Below are positions 1 through 5,024 of a stretch of DNA of 5,024 nucleotides, piece after piece. Every line of letters starts with the position of its first letter. Within the stretch, counting starts at the first letter, position 1. A model generated the notes under the pieces. It saw nothing but the letters and a program-made list of their open reading frames with translations, searched no databases and was not told the origin of the DNA. Source of the DNA: Pseudomonadota bacterium (GTDB taxonomy: Bacteria > Pseudomonadota > Alphaproteobacteria > UBA9655); NCBI GenBank assembly GCA_021809225.1, contig JAKBAL010000214.1, forward strand, positions 1 to 5,024, given 5' to 3'. Both the position numbers and the translations under genes were made by a program.

Positions 1-1968
1 CTAGATCAAAAGCATATTTTCTGGCTCAAAAACATTATAAGCACTGTTCATCAAGAACGTCTTTATATGGAAGTTTTGCAAAAGAACGAAGCGCTTCTTG
101 CAAGTTTACAAGCCATTAGGGACTTATCGCCAGTTCTCATTTGGCAAAGAGATGAACATCAAAAGATCAGTTATTGCAATCTTGCTTATGCAACGGCCGT
201 TCAAGTCTCACTGCAAAAAGTTTATGACGAAAGCACGGAGTTAATTCAGCCTCGTTTTGCAAGACTTCTAGCCCGCAAGGCCATACATACAGGAGAAATT
301 CAAACTTTTGAGAGCGCCGTTGTTGCTAACGGTGATAGACGACATTTTCGTATTTGGGAGACACCCAATGCTCGAGCTCCGGGTACCACTTTAGGGGTCG
401 CTTATGATATAACGGAGCTCAACGATGCACGTACGGAAATTAAACGTCTTATAAACGCTCATGACGAAGTCCTTGACCATCTCTCAACCGCTATTGCCGT
501 CTATGATGCTGAAGGGACTCTTCAATATTACAATCAAGCTTATGTAAATTTACATAGCTTTGATGAAGATTTTCTTAAAACCCGTCCTCGTCTAGATGAA
601 GTTCTTGAAGAACTAAGAGGGCGGCGTCAGCTTCCTGAACATGCCGACTTTCCAGCTTATAAAAAACGAATGCGCTTGCAGCTCCAAGAGCAAGTAGAGC
701 CTCAAGAAGATCTAATGCACTTGCCTGATGAGCGAACCCTACGAATCTTTAGCGCCCCTCATCCCATGGGTGGGCTTTTATTCATGTTTGAAGACGTAAC
801 AGATTATTTAGCTTTGGAACGGAAAAACAAGTCTCTTTTTGACGCTCACCAAGCAACCCTTGATAATCTGTTTGAGGGTGTCGTCGTTATTGGAAGTAAC
901 AATCGTCTGAAAATTTTTAATCCAAGCTTTATTCGACTATGGAATCTTGAAGACGAAGATGTCATGCCTGATCAGCATCTTGCGACGATTATAGAAAAGC
1001 TGAAAAACTTTTTTGATCATGATGATGATTGGGAGTCCTATAAAGCTCAAATTATCGAAAGTGCTACAGACCGCGTTCCAAAGACAGGTCAATTGAAACG
1101 AAAAGATGGGATCGTTGTGAACTTTAGATATGTTCCCCTTCCTAACGGGGATCACCTTTTAAGCTATACGGATGCAACCGATACATTTCGTGTTCAAAAC
1201 GCTCTTCAAGAAAGAAATGAAGCTTTAGAAACAGCTGGTCGGCTTAAATCAGAATTCATAGCAAATGTTTCTTATGAGCTTAGAGACCCTCTGAATAGCA
1301 TCATTGGATTTACTGAAATTCTCTCTCACCAATTTTTTGGGTCCCTTAATCCATCTCAAACTGATTATGTAAACGGAGTGTTAGATTCTTCAAACAAGCT
1401 CTTACATCTTGTGAATGATATTCTGGATTTGGCTTCTATCGAAGCAGGCTACCTAACTCTTTACCCTCGCAAGATCTCCATTCCAACCTTAGTGAAAGAG
1501 GTCAACGCTCTTATCTCTAAAAAAATGGAGCTCAACAGACAAAGCCTTATCGTAAAATGTGATAAGGCTATAAAAGAATGGGTTGTAGATGAAAGACGAC
1601 TTAAGCAAGCTCTCTTTAACCTTTTAAACAATGCTATTAAATCCACACCCACCGATGGAATCATTACTCTTGAAGTAGGACTCAACGAAGAAGAACTTGA
1701 GATTTCGGTTGCAGATACAAGTGTGAGAACTTCCCCCAAAGATCAAGAGCGTCTTATGGAAGAGTTCAAATACATAACTAATGATGCACAAATTGATGTA
1801 GGCCTTGAACTTTCCCTTGTTAAAAACCTCATTGAGCTTCATGGAGGCCGCATTCACTTGTTTTCAGATCACCATCAAGGAACCAAGGTCTCATGTTTCT
1901 TTCCTAAAATACCTCACGAAAACAAACTTAAAGACGAAACAAAATTGGTCGGCGTTTCTATTCCTTAA
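1..1968 (+). CDS. divL: DivL-like PAS-domain sensor (pseudo)histidine kinase, 5' end outside window
   Basis: The reading frame is open from base 1, and the first in-window ATG (position 67) has no Shine-Dalgarno sequence, so the gene is cut by the left edge; about 655 residues are present. Numbering from that ATG, three PAS-like domains lie at about 12-118, 132-248 and 260-372, each ending in a typical DIT, DVT or DAT turn, followed by a short coiled linker (375-393). A HisKA dimerisation domain spans about 394-465 and a HATPase_c domain about 508-615. The H-box reads SYELRDPL, with Tyr403 where the phosphoacceptor His normally sits. This substitution is the hallmark of DivL, which in Caulobacter binds DivK and controls the CckA-CtrA cell-cycle relay. 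The N-box is kept (Asn522), but G1 (D550-TSVRT) and G2 (GLELSLVK, 579-586) have lost glycines. No transmembrane helix is seen in the visible part; a membrane anchor could lie upstream. Family assignment is confident to a PAS/HisKA protein and good, not certain, to DivL. Confidence 0.85.
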   Translation, partial: LDQKHIFWLKNIISTVHQERLYMEVLQKNEALLASLQAIRDLSPVLIWQRDEHQKISYCNLAYATAVQVSLQKVYDESTELIQPRFARLLARKAIHTGEIQTFESAVVANGDRRHFRIWETPNARAPGTTLGVAYDITELNDARTEIKRLINAHDEVLDHLSTAIAVYDAEGTLQYYNQAYVNLHSFDEDFLKTRPRLDEVLEELRGRRQLPEHADFPAYKKRMRLQLQEQVEPQEDLMHLPDERTLRIFSAPHPMGGLLFMFEDVTDYLALERKNKSLFDAHQATLDNLFEGVVVIGSNNRLKIFNPSFIRLWNLEDEDVMPDQHLATIIEKLKNFFDHDDDWESYKAQIIESATDRVPKTGQLKRKDGIVVNFRYVPLPNGDHLLSYTDATDTFRVQNALQERNEALETAGRLKSEFIANVSYELRDPLNSIIGFTEILSHQFFGSLNPSQTDYVNGVLDSSNKLLHLVNDILDLASIEAGYLTLYPRKISIPTLVKEVNALISKKMELNRQSLIVKCDKAIKEWVVDERRLKQALFNLLNNAIKSTPTDGIITLEVGLNEEELEISVADTSVRTSPKDQERLMEEFKYITNDAQIDVGLELSLVKNLIELHGGRIHLFSDHHQGTKVSCFFPKIPHENKLKDETKLVGVSIP

Positions 1969-2024
1969 GTATCATCAGCATTCTTTTTTTCTATTCCAAG
2001 CTTGATTTCCTTGCTGGATTTCTT

Positions 2025-2053
2025 TTGACTTCACGCTTTTTTAATCTTATATT
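2025..2053 (+). promoter_or_regulatory. sigma70-type promoter of the signal-peptide protein gene
   Basis: A TTGACT -35 box (2025-2030) and a TATATT -10 box (2048-2053) are separated by exactly 17 bp. Each box differs from consensus at one base. Transcription would start near 2060, leaving a leader of only about 20 nt before the ATG at 2083. It lies in the gap after the divL-like stop codon, so the next gene probably has its own transcript. Confidence 0.65.
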
Positions 2054-2082
2054 CCCGGTTTCTTGATAAGTTTACTTGGTAA

Positions 2083-2802
2083 ATGAAAATGAAAAATATA
2101 ATTTATGTCACATTCTTAAGCCTTCTTATCTTTAACAATGAGTTATTTGCCCATCCCCCAGGAAGGGGGCTCAATCTCCTTGAAGATCTCAGTGAAACTC
2201 CTGAACATCAGGTTACGAAAAAAATGAAAAGAAGTTTTGCACAGTTTGTTGTAGGTGGAACACTCGTTGTTATTTCCCCGTGGGTTCCTCATTTAGGCCG
2301 TGGAGCTTCTAGACAAGGTAGAGGAGCATATGATTATGATCTTGTATCGCCGGTAACAGTAAAGGCTATGGGAACAACTGTATGTTTAAAGGGACTACAT
2401 GAGTTTCTTTCAACTGCGAATGAAAAGTATAATATTATTAGGGGATCGCGAAGCCCTGTAGGAACGAAACCCGATTATCTCCGAGAAATTAAGAATGGAC
2501 TTATGGATATTGGTTTAAGTGGAGTTATTTATTTTTCTCACCATTATATACCAGAATTCTTATTAGAACCTTACATAGAGATAGCGGGACCTGCTGTTAC
2601 TGCTGTTACAATATCCTATCTGTGCTTTCGAGGAATTAAGGATCTTACCACAAGTGTTCCTAGCTGGCTTGCAGAGTTAGATTGGACATCAACAAGTAAA
2701 TCGCTGTGTGGTAAGGCGTATTCAGTATTCTCATCTGCTACATCGTGGGCTTATTCTTTTTGGAAAAGCCCTGAAGTAAAACAAGAGGCAAAGACAAAAT
2801 AA
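2083..2802 (+). CDS. Unrecognised secreted or membrane-associated protein with signal peptide
   Basis: I do not recognise a family. The 239-residue product starts with a classical signal peptide: lysines at 2 and 4, a hydrophobic core at 6-18, and a likely cleavage after LFA (23/24), leaving a mature protein beginning HPPGRG. There is no lipobox cysteine. Further hydrophobic stretches occur at about 53-68 (following a basic KKMKR patch), 140-151 and 167-184, so the protein could be held in the inner membrane or could insert into another membrane. Residues 72-82 are rich in Gly and Arg. The C-terminus is Ser/Trp-rich, then charged (EVKQEAKTK). Cysteines are at 101, 181 and 209. Two ATGs (2083 and 2089) are possible, and neither has a clear Shine-Dalgarno sequence; the first follows a good promoter by about 20 nt. 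The intact frame and signal peptide support a real gene; the function is unknown and it may be lineage-specific. Confidence 0.75.
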   Translation: MKMKNIIYVTFLSLLIFNNELFAHPPGRGLNLLEDLSETPEHQVTKKMKRSFAQFVVGGTLVVISPWVPHLGRGASRQGRGAYDYDLVSPVTVKAMGTTVCLKGLHEFLSTANEKYNIIRGSRSPVGTKPDYLREIKNGLMDIGLSGVIYFSHHYIPEFLLEPYIEIAGPAVTAVTISYLCFRGIKDLTTSVPSWLAELDWTSTSKSLCGKAYSVFSSATSWAYSFWKSPEVKQEAKTK

Positions 2803-2831
2803 AAAAAATACTGACTAAAATTTAGAAGTCA
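2801..2831 (-). terminator. Possible weak intrinsic terminator of the ferredoxin reductase gene
   Basis: Read on the minus strand, the arms TGACT and AGTCA (plus-strand 2827-2831 and 2812-2816) enclose a 10-nt loop, followed three bases later by a run of eight T. The stem is only 5 bp, so efficiency is doubtful. The T-run overlaps the end of the convergent gene, whose stop codon is at 2800-2802. It lies about 80 nt beyond the reductase stop codon. Confidence 0.35.
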
Positions 2832-2886
2832 TTATGATATGTATTTCTGTTTTTTTGTCATTTGCGTACAGGTAAGGACAAAGGAG

Positions 2887-2901
2887 GAGATAAAGTATCT
2901 C
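2887..2901. repeat. Short hairpin just after the ferredoxin reductase stop codon
   Basis: GAGATA-AAG-TATCTC is a perfect 6-bp inverted repeat with a 3-nt loop, 7 nt past the minus-strand stop codon at 2909-2911. No T-run follows, so it is not a standard terminator. It could act as a 3'-end stabilising stem in the reductase mRNA, or it may be chance. Confidence 0.3.
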
Positions 2902-2908
2902 TAGTTCA

Positions 2909-3922
2909 CTAAAACGCCGACACACCACTCGTTGTTGAATATTCAAAGTGATAGACCTCGTGGGGATGGACATAGGCGCGAATGGCATGGGCGGCTTGGG
3001 CAGCTTCTGCAAAGCCCGTTAGGATCAACTTGAGCTTATGGGGGTATGTTGCAATGTCCCCTATCGCAAAAATTCCAGGTGTATTTGTGGAACAATCCTT
3101 AGGATCCACCATAATATGAGTGGTGTTGAGCTGAAGTCCCCAATGGGCAATGGGGCCTAGATTCATGGCCAATCCATAAAAAGGCAGAAGAACATCTGCT
3201 GGAATTTTTTTGACATCCCCTGTTAAAGACTTGACGATGACGGCTTCAAGATAGCCGTCTTTCCCAGAAAGACCTTCCAATTGAAAGGGAATAACCAGAT
3301 CAATAATCCCCGTCTGAGCCAGCCGATTCAGCTGTGCCTCGCTTTCTGGGGCTGCTCTAAATTTAGGGCGCCGATGGACAACCGTGATTTTTTTTGCAAC
3401 CTCAGCGAGAGAAAGCGCCCAATCCACGGCGGAGTCCCCTCCCCCTGCAATCACAAGGCATTTATCTCTAAAATCTTCTCGGTTTTTCACATAGTAAAAA
3501 ATACTCGTTCCTTCAAACGCCTCAATCCCCTCAAGGGGAGGACGATTGGGACCAAAAGCTCCAACACCAGCCGCAATCAGAATAGCCTTAGCCTCAAGTT
3601 TCGTTCCATTGGATGTTTCAAGGTGCCAAAGGCCATCTACAGTCTTATCCAGGCTAATGACCTGTTCCCCCAAGTGATAAACTGGCTCGAAAGGTTCGGC
3701 TTGTTTTTTAAGGTTCTGAATAAGGTCACCGGCTTGTATTTTAGGAAAACCAGGAATGTCATAAATGGGTTTTTCTGGGTAAAGGGCCGTGCATTGCCCC
3801 CCTACCATTTCGAGTGAGTCAATGACATGGCATTTAAGGTGCATCATACCACATTCAAAAACTGCAAAAAGACCCACAGGTCCCGCTCCAATAATGGCTA
3901 CATCTGTTTGGTGGATACTCAT
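2909..3922 (-). CDS. Ferredoxin/flavodoxin--NADP reductase, thioredoxin-reductase-like
   Basis: This 337-residue flavoenzyme would exchange electrons between NADPH and ferredoxin or flavodoxin in the cytoplasm (EC 1.18.1.2 class), supplying reduced ferredoxin for processes such as Fe-S cluster assembly. The FAD-binding motif GAGPVG is at 12-17, followed by the MVGGQCTALYPEK segment (39-51) and IYDIPGFP (53-60), both typical of TrxR-like FNRs. The NADPH domain has GGGDSA at 160-165 and HRRPKFRA at 183-190, whose arginines should bind the 2'-phosphate. The second FAD motif, GIFAIGD, is at 283-289. The redox CxxC of true thioredoxin reductases is absent, which separates it from TrxB. The length matches the family (about 330-350). 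The ATG at 3920-3922 follows an AAGGGAAG ribosome-binding site. The gene stands alone: it converges with the unknown gene on one side, and on the other a terminator separates it from carD. The electron partner is not in the window. Confidence 0.93.
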   Translation of the reverse strand: MSIHQTDVAIIGAGPVGLFAVFECGMMHLKCHVIDSLEMVGGQCTALYPEKPIYDIPGFPKIQAGDLIQNLKKQAEPFEPVYHLGEQVISLDKTVDGLWHLETSNGTKLEAKAILIAAGVGAFGPNRPPLEGIEAFEGTSIFYYVKNREDFRDKCLVIAGGGDSAVDWALSLAEVAKKITVVHRRPKFRAAPESEAQLNRLAQTGIIDLVIPFQLEGLSGKDGYLEAVIVKSLTGDVKKIPADVLLPFYGLAMNLGPIAHWGLQLNTTHIMVDPKDCSTNTPGIFAIGDIATYPHKLKLILTGFAEAAQAAHAIRAYVHPHEVYHFEYSTTSGVSAF

Positions 3923-4018
3923 GCTTCCCTTTTTACTCGAATTTCTCTTTAAGAATAAAAATCTCTGACTTTCCTCAAAAGATCAAGAAAAAACGAACGC
4001 TACCCCATTCATCAACTC

Positions 4019-4034
4019 AAAATTTAGAAATTTT
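4019..4034. repeat. AT-rich perfect palindrome upstream of the ferredoxin reductase gene
   Basis: AAAATTTAGAAATTTT consists of two 7-bp arms around a 2-bp centre. It lies about 97 bp upstream of the reductase start codon. The symmetry fits a dimeric regulator's operator, but AT-rich DNA yields such palindromes by chance, so any regulatory role is a guess. Confidence 0.3.
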
Positions 4035-4075
4035 CCACTAATCCCTGAAAAAGTGGGAGCAAGTGGCGAATTTTC

Positions 4076-4131
4076 TTAATATCCGGGATCATCTGTTTTG
4101 ATTCAAAGACTGCCCTGGGCCCGGATATTAA
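4076..4131. repeat. Perfect 12-bp inverted repeat between carD and the reductase gene
   Basis: TTAATATCCGGG (4076-4087) is repeated exactly in reverse complement as CCCGGATATTAA (4120-4131), with a 32-nt loop. Inside the loop, ATCA (4088-4091) and TGAT (4099-4102) could pair, and GCCCTGGGC is nearly symmetrical. Neither strand has a T-run straight after the stem, so this alone is not a classic intrinsic terminator. The outer arm overlaps the T-tract of the neighbouring carD terminator. It could be a second transcription stop, a REP-like palindromic element or a protein-binding site. Confidence 0.6.
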
Positions 4132-4173
4132 AAAACCCTAACGTTTCTCCCAAAGGAGCTCGCGAAAGGGTTT
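4130..4173 (-). terminator. Likely intrinsic terminator of carD
   Basis: On the minus strand, AAACCCT (plus-strand 4167-4173) pairs with AGGGTTT (4133-4139). Between them an inner CTCC/GGAG stem with a 4-nt loop (4147-4158) and a CG pair extend the fold. The outer right arm runs into six consecutive T (plus-strand 4130-4135). It begins about 45 nt after the carD stop codon. The interrupted stem makes it less than ideal, but position and T-tract fit. Confidence 0.6.
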
Positions 4174-4218
4174 CTAAATTTCCAGATGATATACTGGGAA
4201 GAAAGCCAAAGTATAAGC

Positions 4219-4716
4219 TTATGCCGCTTCTAAAATCGTCTCAACCTTTTGAGCAGCATGCTCTGTTTCAATGTTTTCAATAGCTGCAATCTCTCCGGCA
4301 AGGCGTAAAAGCGCATTTTGATAGACTTGCCGCTCGCTATAAGATTGATCAGGTTGATTAGCCGTTCTATAAAGCTCGCGCACAACTTCTGCTAAGAAAA
4401 CAGGATTTCCTGAATTAATCTTTGTTTCATATTCTTGAGCACGCCTACTCCACATGTTGCGTCGAACACGCCCCACGCGTTTCAAAGCGTTAATAGCATT
4501 CGCCATTTCTTTAGTTGTACACACATGCCGCAACCCAGAATTCTTTACCTTAGCAACAGGAAGACGTAAAGTCATCCGGTCCTTTTCAAAAGAGATGACA
4601 AGCATTTCAAGAGCGTGTCCCCCAATCTCATGAGTTTCTATTGATTTAATTTTTCCGACGCCATGAGCTGGATAAACCACATGGTGTCCGCATGAAAAAG
4701 ATGACGTTTTTGCCAT
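4219..4716 (-). CDS. carD: CarD/CdnL-family RNA polymerase-binding transcription regulator
   Basis: The 165-residue product belongs to the CarD_CdnL_TRCF family. These proteins bind the RNA polymerase beta subunit and stabilise open complexes at housekeeping promoters such as rRNA promoters. The N-terminal RNA-polymerase-interacting Tudor-like domain covers about 6-65, with the signature VVYPAHGVGKI (13-23) and LRLPVAKVKNSGLR (50-63). The C-terminal helical DNA-binding domain covers about 66-162, with RRNMWSRRAQEYETKINSG (85-103); Trp89 corresponds to the conserved tryptophan that wedges into the minor groove at the edge of the promoter bubble. Length is normal for the alphaproteobacterial CdnL group. 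The longest frame begins with TTG at 4722, but the GAGGAGG ribosome-binding site sits 1 nt from that TTG and 7 nt from the ATG at 4714-4716, so the ATG is chosen. The gene appears monocistronic, with a promoter about 120 bp upstream and a terminator downstream. Confidence 0.93.
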   Translation of the reverse strand: MAKTSSFSCGHHVVYPAHGVGKIKSIETHEIGGHALEMLVISFEKDRMTLRLPVAKVKNSGLRHVCTTKEMANAINALKRVGRVRRNMWSRRAQEYETKINSGNPVFLAEVVRELYRTANQPDQSYSERQVYQNALLRLAGEIAAIENIETEHAAQKVETILEAA

Positions 4717-4722
4717 TTTCAA

Positions 4723-4730
4723 CCCTCCTC
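4723..4730 (-). promoter_or_regulatory. Ribosome-binding site that fixes the carD start
   Basis: On the minus strand GAGGAGGG is a near-perfect Shine-Dalgarno sequence. The AGGAGG core lies 7 nt from the ATG at 4716, the usual spacing, but only 1 nt from the TTG at 4722. Initiation should therefore occur at the ATG, giving a protein beginning MAKTSSF. Confidence 0.85.
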
Positions 4731-4831
4731 TTATTCGTGTTATTTAAAGAGTCATTTTATTCTACCTAACTGCCGTAGAGAGGATAAAAGAACTAATTAA
4801 GTAGATTTGATCCGAACGATCCTAACTCAGT

Positions 4832-4861
4832 TATATATAGATATCATTTTTTTTGTTCCAA
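4832..4861 (-). promoter_or_regulatory. Probable carD promoter
   Basis: On the minus strand a TTGGAA -35 box (4856-4861) is followed after 16 bp by TATATA (4834-4839); a second TATATA in register lies at 18 bp (4832-4837). The spacer contains an A8 tract. Transcription would start near 4825, giving a leader of about 110 nt. The AT-rich surroundings make chance matches easy, so this is the best candidate, not a certain one. Confidence 0.45.
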
Positions 4862-5024
4862 GGCCAGCCCCCCTCAAGGGATTGAAAAAATTGAATTCTT
4901 TTTAAGTCAAGCGCAAATAATTCTTTGAAATTGGTCCCTTATAAAAAGTTAATAAAACGTTAAAAAAGATTACTTATTTTTCAAGGGCATAGTTATAAGA
5001 TATCTGACGGGGGACAGCAACGGG

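Larger units (their letters stand above)
3923..4218. other. Intergenic region between carD and the ferredoxin reductase gene
   Basis: This gap of about 296 bp between two minus-strand genes carries, from the carD side, a terminator-like hairpin (4133-4173), a perfect 12-bp inverted repeat (4076-4131), a 5-bp CCACT/AGTGG inverted repeat (4036-4040 and 4051-4055) and an AT palindrome (4019-4034). The reductase promoter should lie here. The best I can see on the minus strand is TTGAGG, 15 bp, TATTCT (plus-strand about 3949-3975), which is weak. No convincing gene is present. Confidence 0.6.
4717..5024. other. Intergenic region: carD leader, promoter and AT-rich DNA to the right edge
   Basis: About 300 bp with no supported gene. 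The part nearest carD is its likely leader, with two small symmetries: TCTAC/GTAGA (4761-4765 and 4775-4779, 9-nt loop) and the tandem GATCC-gaac-GATCC (4809-4822). A promoter for carD is at about 4834-4861. Beyond it are a six-C run (4868-4873) beside a CTCAAGGG symmetry, and a minus-strand TTGACT (4905-4910) with no good -10 partner. At the far edge two minus-strand frames are open from base 5024 for 16-17 codons before stopping at 4974 or 4970; either could be the tail of a gene outside the window, but this is too short to judge. Confidence 0.5.

Noticed and set aside
937..1857. Minus-strand open frames of 72-92 codons inside the divL-like gene
   Set aside because: They are antisense to conserved PAS and kinase domains and have no independent support.
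1969..2020. Possible terminator after the divL-like gene (T-run at 1983-1990)
   Set aside because: No stable stem precedes the T-run; the CCAAGC/GCTGG match downstream is imperfect and not followed by T.
2880..2887. Strong Shine-Dalgarno-like AAGGAGG on the plus strand
   Set aside because: No ATG, GTG or TTG occurs at a suitable distance and a stop codon follows soon after, so it serves no gene I can see.
3281..3817. 178-codon open frame on the plus strand inside the reductase gene
   Set aside because: It lies wholly antisense to a well-conserved flavoenzyme, and its product shows no recognisable domain; it is a shadow frame.
4098..4283. 61-codon plus-strand frame starting at TTG
   Set aside because: It runs through the inverted repeat and carD terminator and antisense into the carD 3' end, with no ribosome-binding site before its start.
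4970..5024. Tail of a minus-strand gene entering from the right edge
   Set aside because: Two frames are open from the edge for 16-17 codons, but neither tail is recognisable and such short open stretches are expected by chance.

Overview
The window looks like part of a low-GC alphaproteobacterial chromosome. The main pointer is the first gene, a DivL-like three-PAS sensor protein with tyrosine at the phosphoacceptor position, a type known from Alphaproteobacteria. A thioredoxin-reductase-like ferredoxin-NADP reductase and a CarD/CdnL-type RNA polymerase-binding regulator fit the same group. The AT-rich composition would suit an intracellular or host-associated lineage such as Holosporales-like bacteria, but that placement is inference. 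No transposase, integrase, phage gene, CRISPR array, rRNA or tRNA was recognised.

Layout from left to right: (1) positions 1-1968, plus strand, the C-terminal ~655 residues of the DivL-like protein; its reading frame is open at the left edge, so the true start lies outside the window. (2) 1969-2082, a short gap with a good sigma70-type promoter (TTGACT, 17 bp, TATATT). (3) 2083-2802, plus strand, an unrecognised 239-residue protein with a signal peptide. (4) 2803-2908, a convergent gap with a weak hairpin and T-tract serving the minus strand. (5) 2909-3922, minus strand, complete ferredoxin/flavodoxin-NADP reductase of the TrxR-like class. (6) 3923-4218, a gap with an AT palindrome, a perfect 12-bp inverted repeat and a terminator for the gene to its right. 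(7) 4219-4716, minus strand, the CarD-family regulator; its ribosome-binding site fixes the start at an ATG two codons inside the longest frame. (8) 4717-5024, the carD leader and promoter region plus unassigned AT-rich DNA up to the right edge.

The genes do not form one pathway. The DivL-like protein would act in cell-cycle phosphorelay control (CckA/CtrA in relatives), the reductase in NADPH/ferredoxin electron transfer, and the CarD protein in stabilising RNA polymerase open complexes at housekeeping promoters. Each appears to be a separate transcription unit. The most interesting point is that the DivL-like protein lacks the phosphoacceptor histidine and has also lost the key threonine of the H-box and much of the ATP-binding G1 and G2 motifs, so it looks like a full pseudokinase. 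No clear new multi-gene system is visible.
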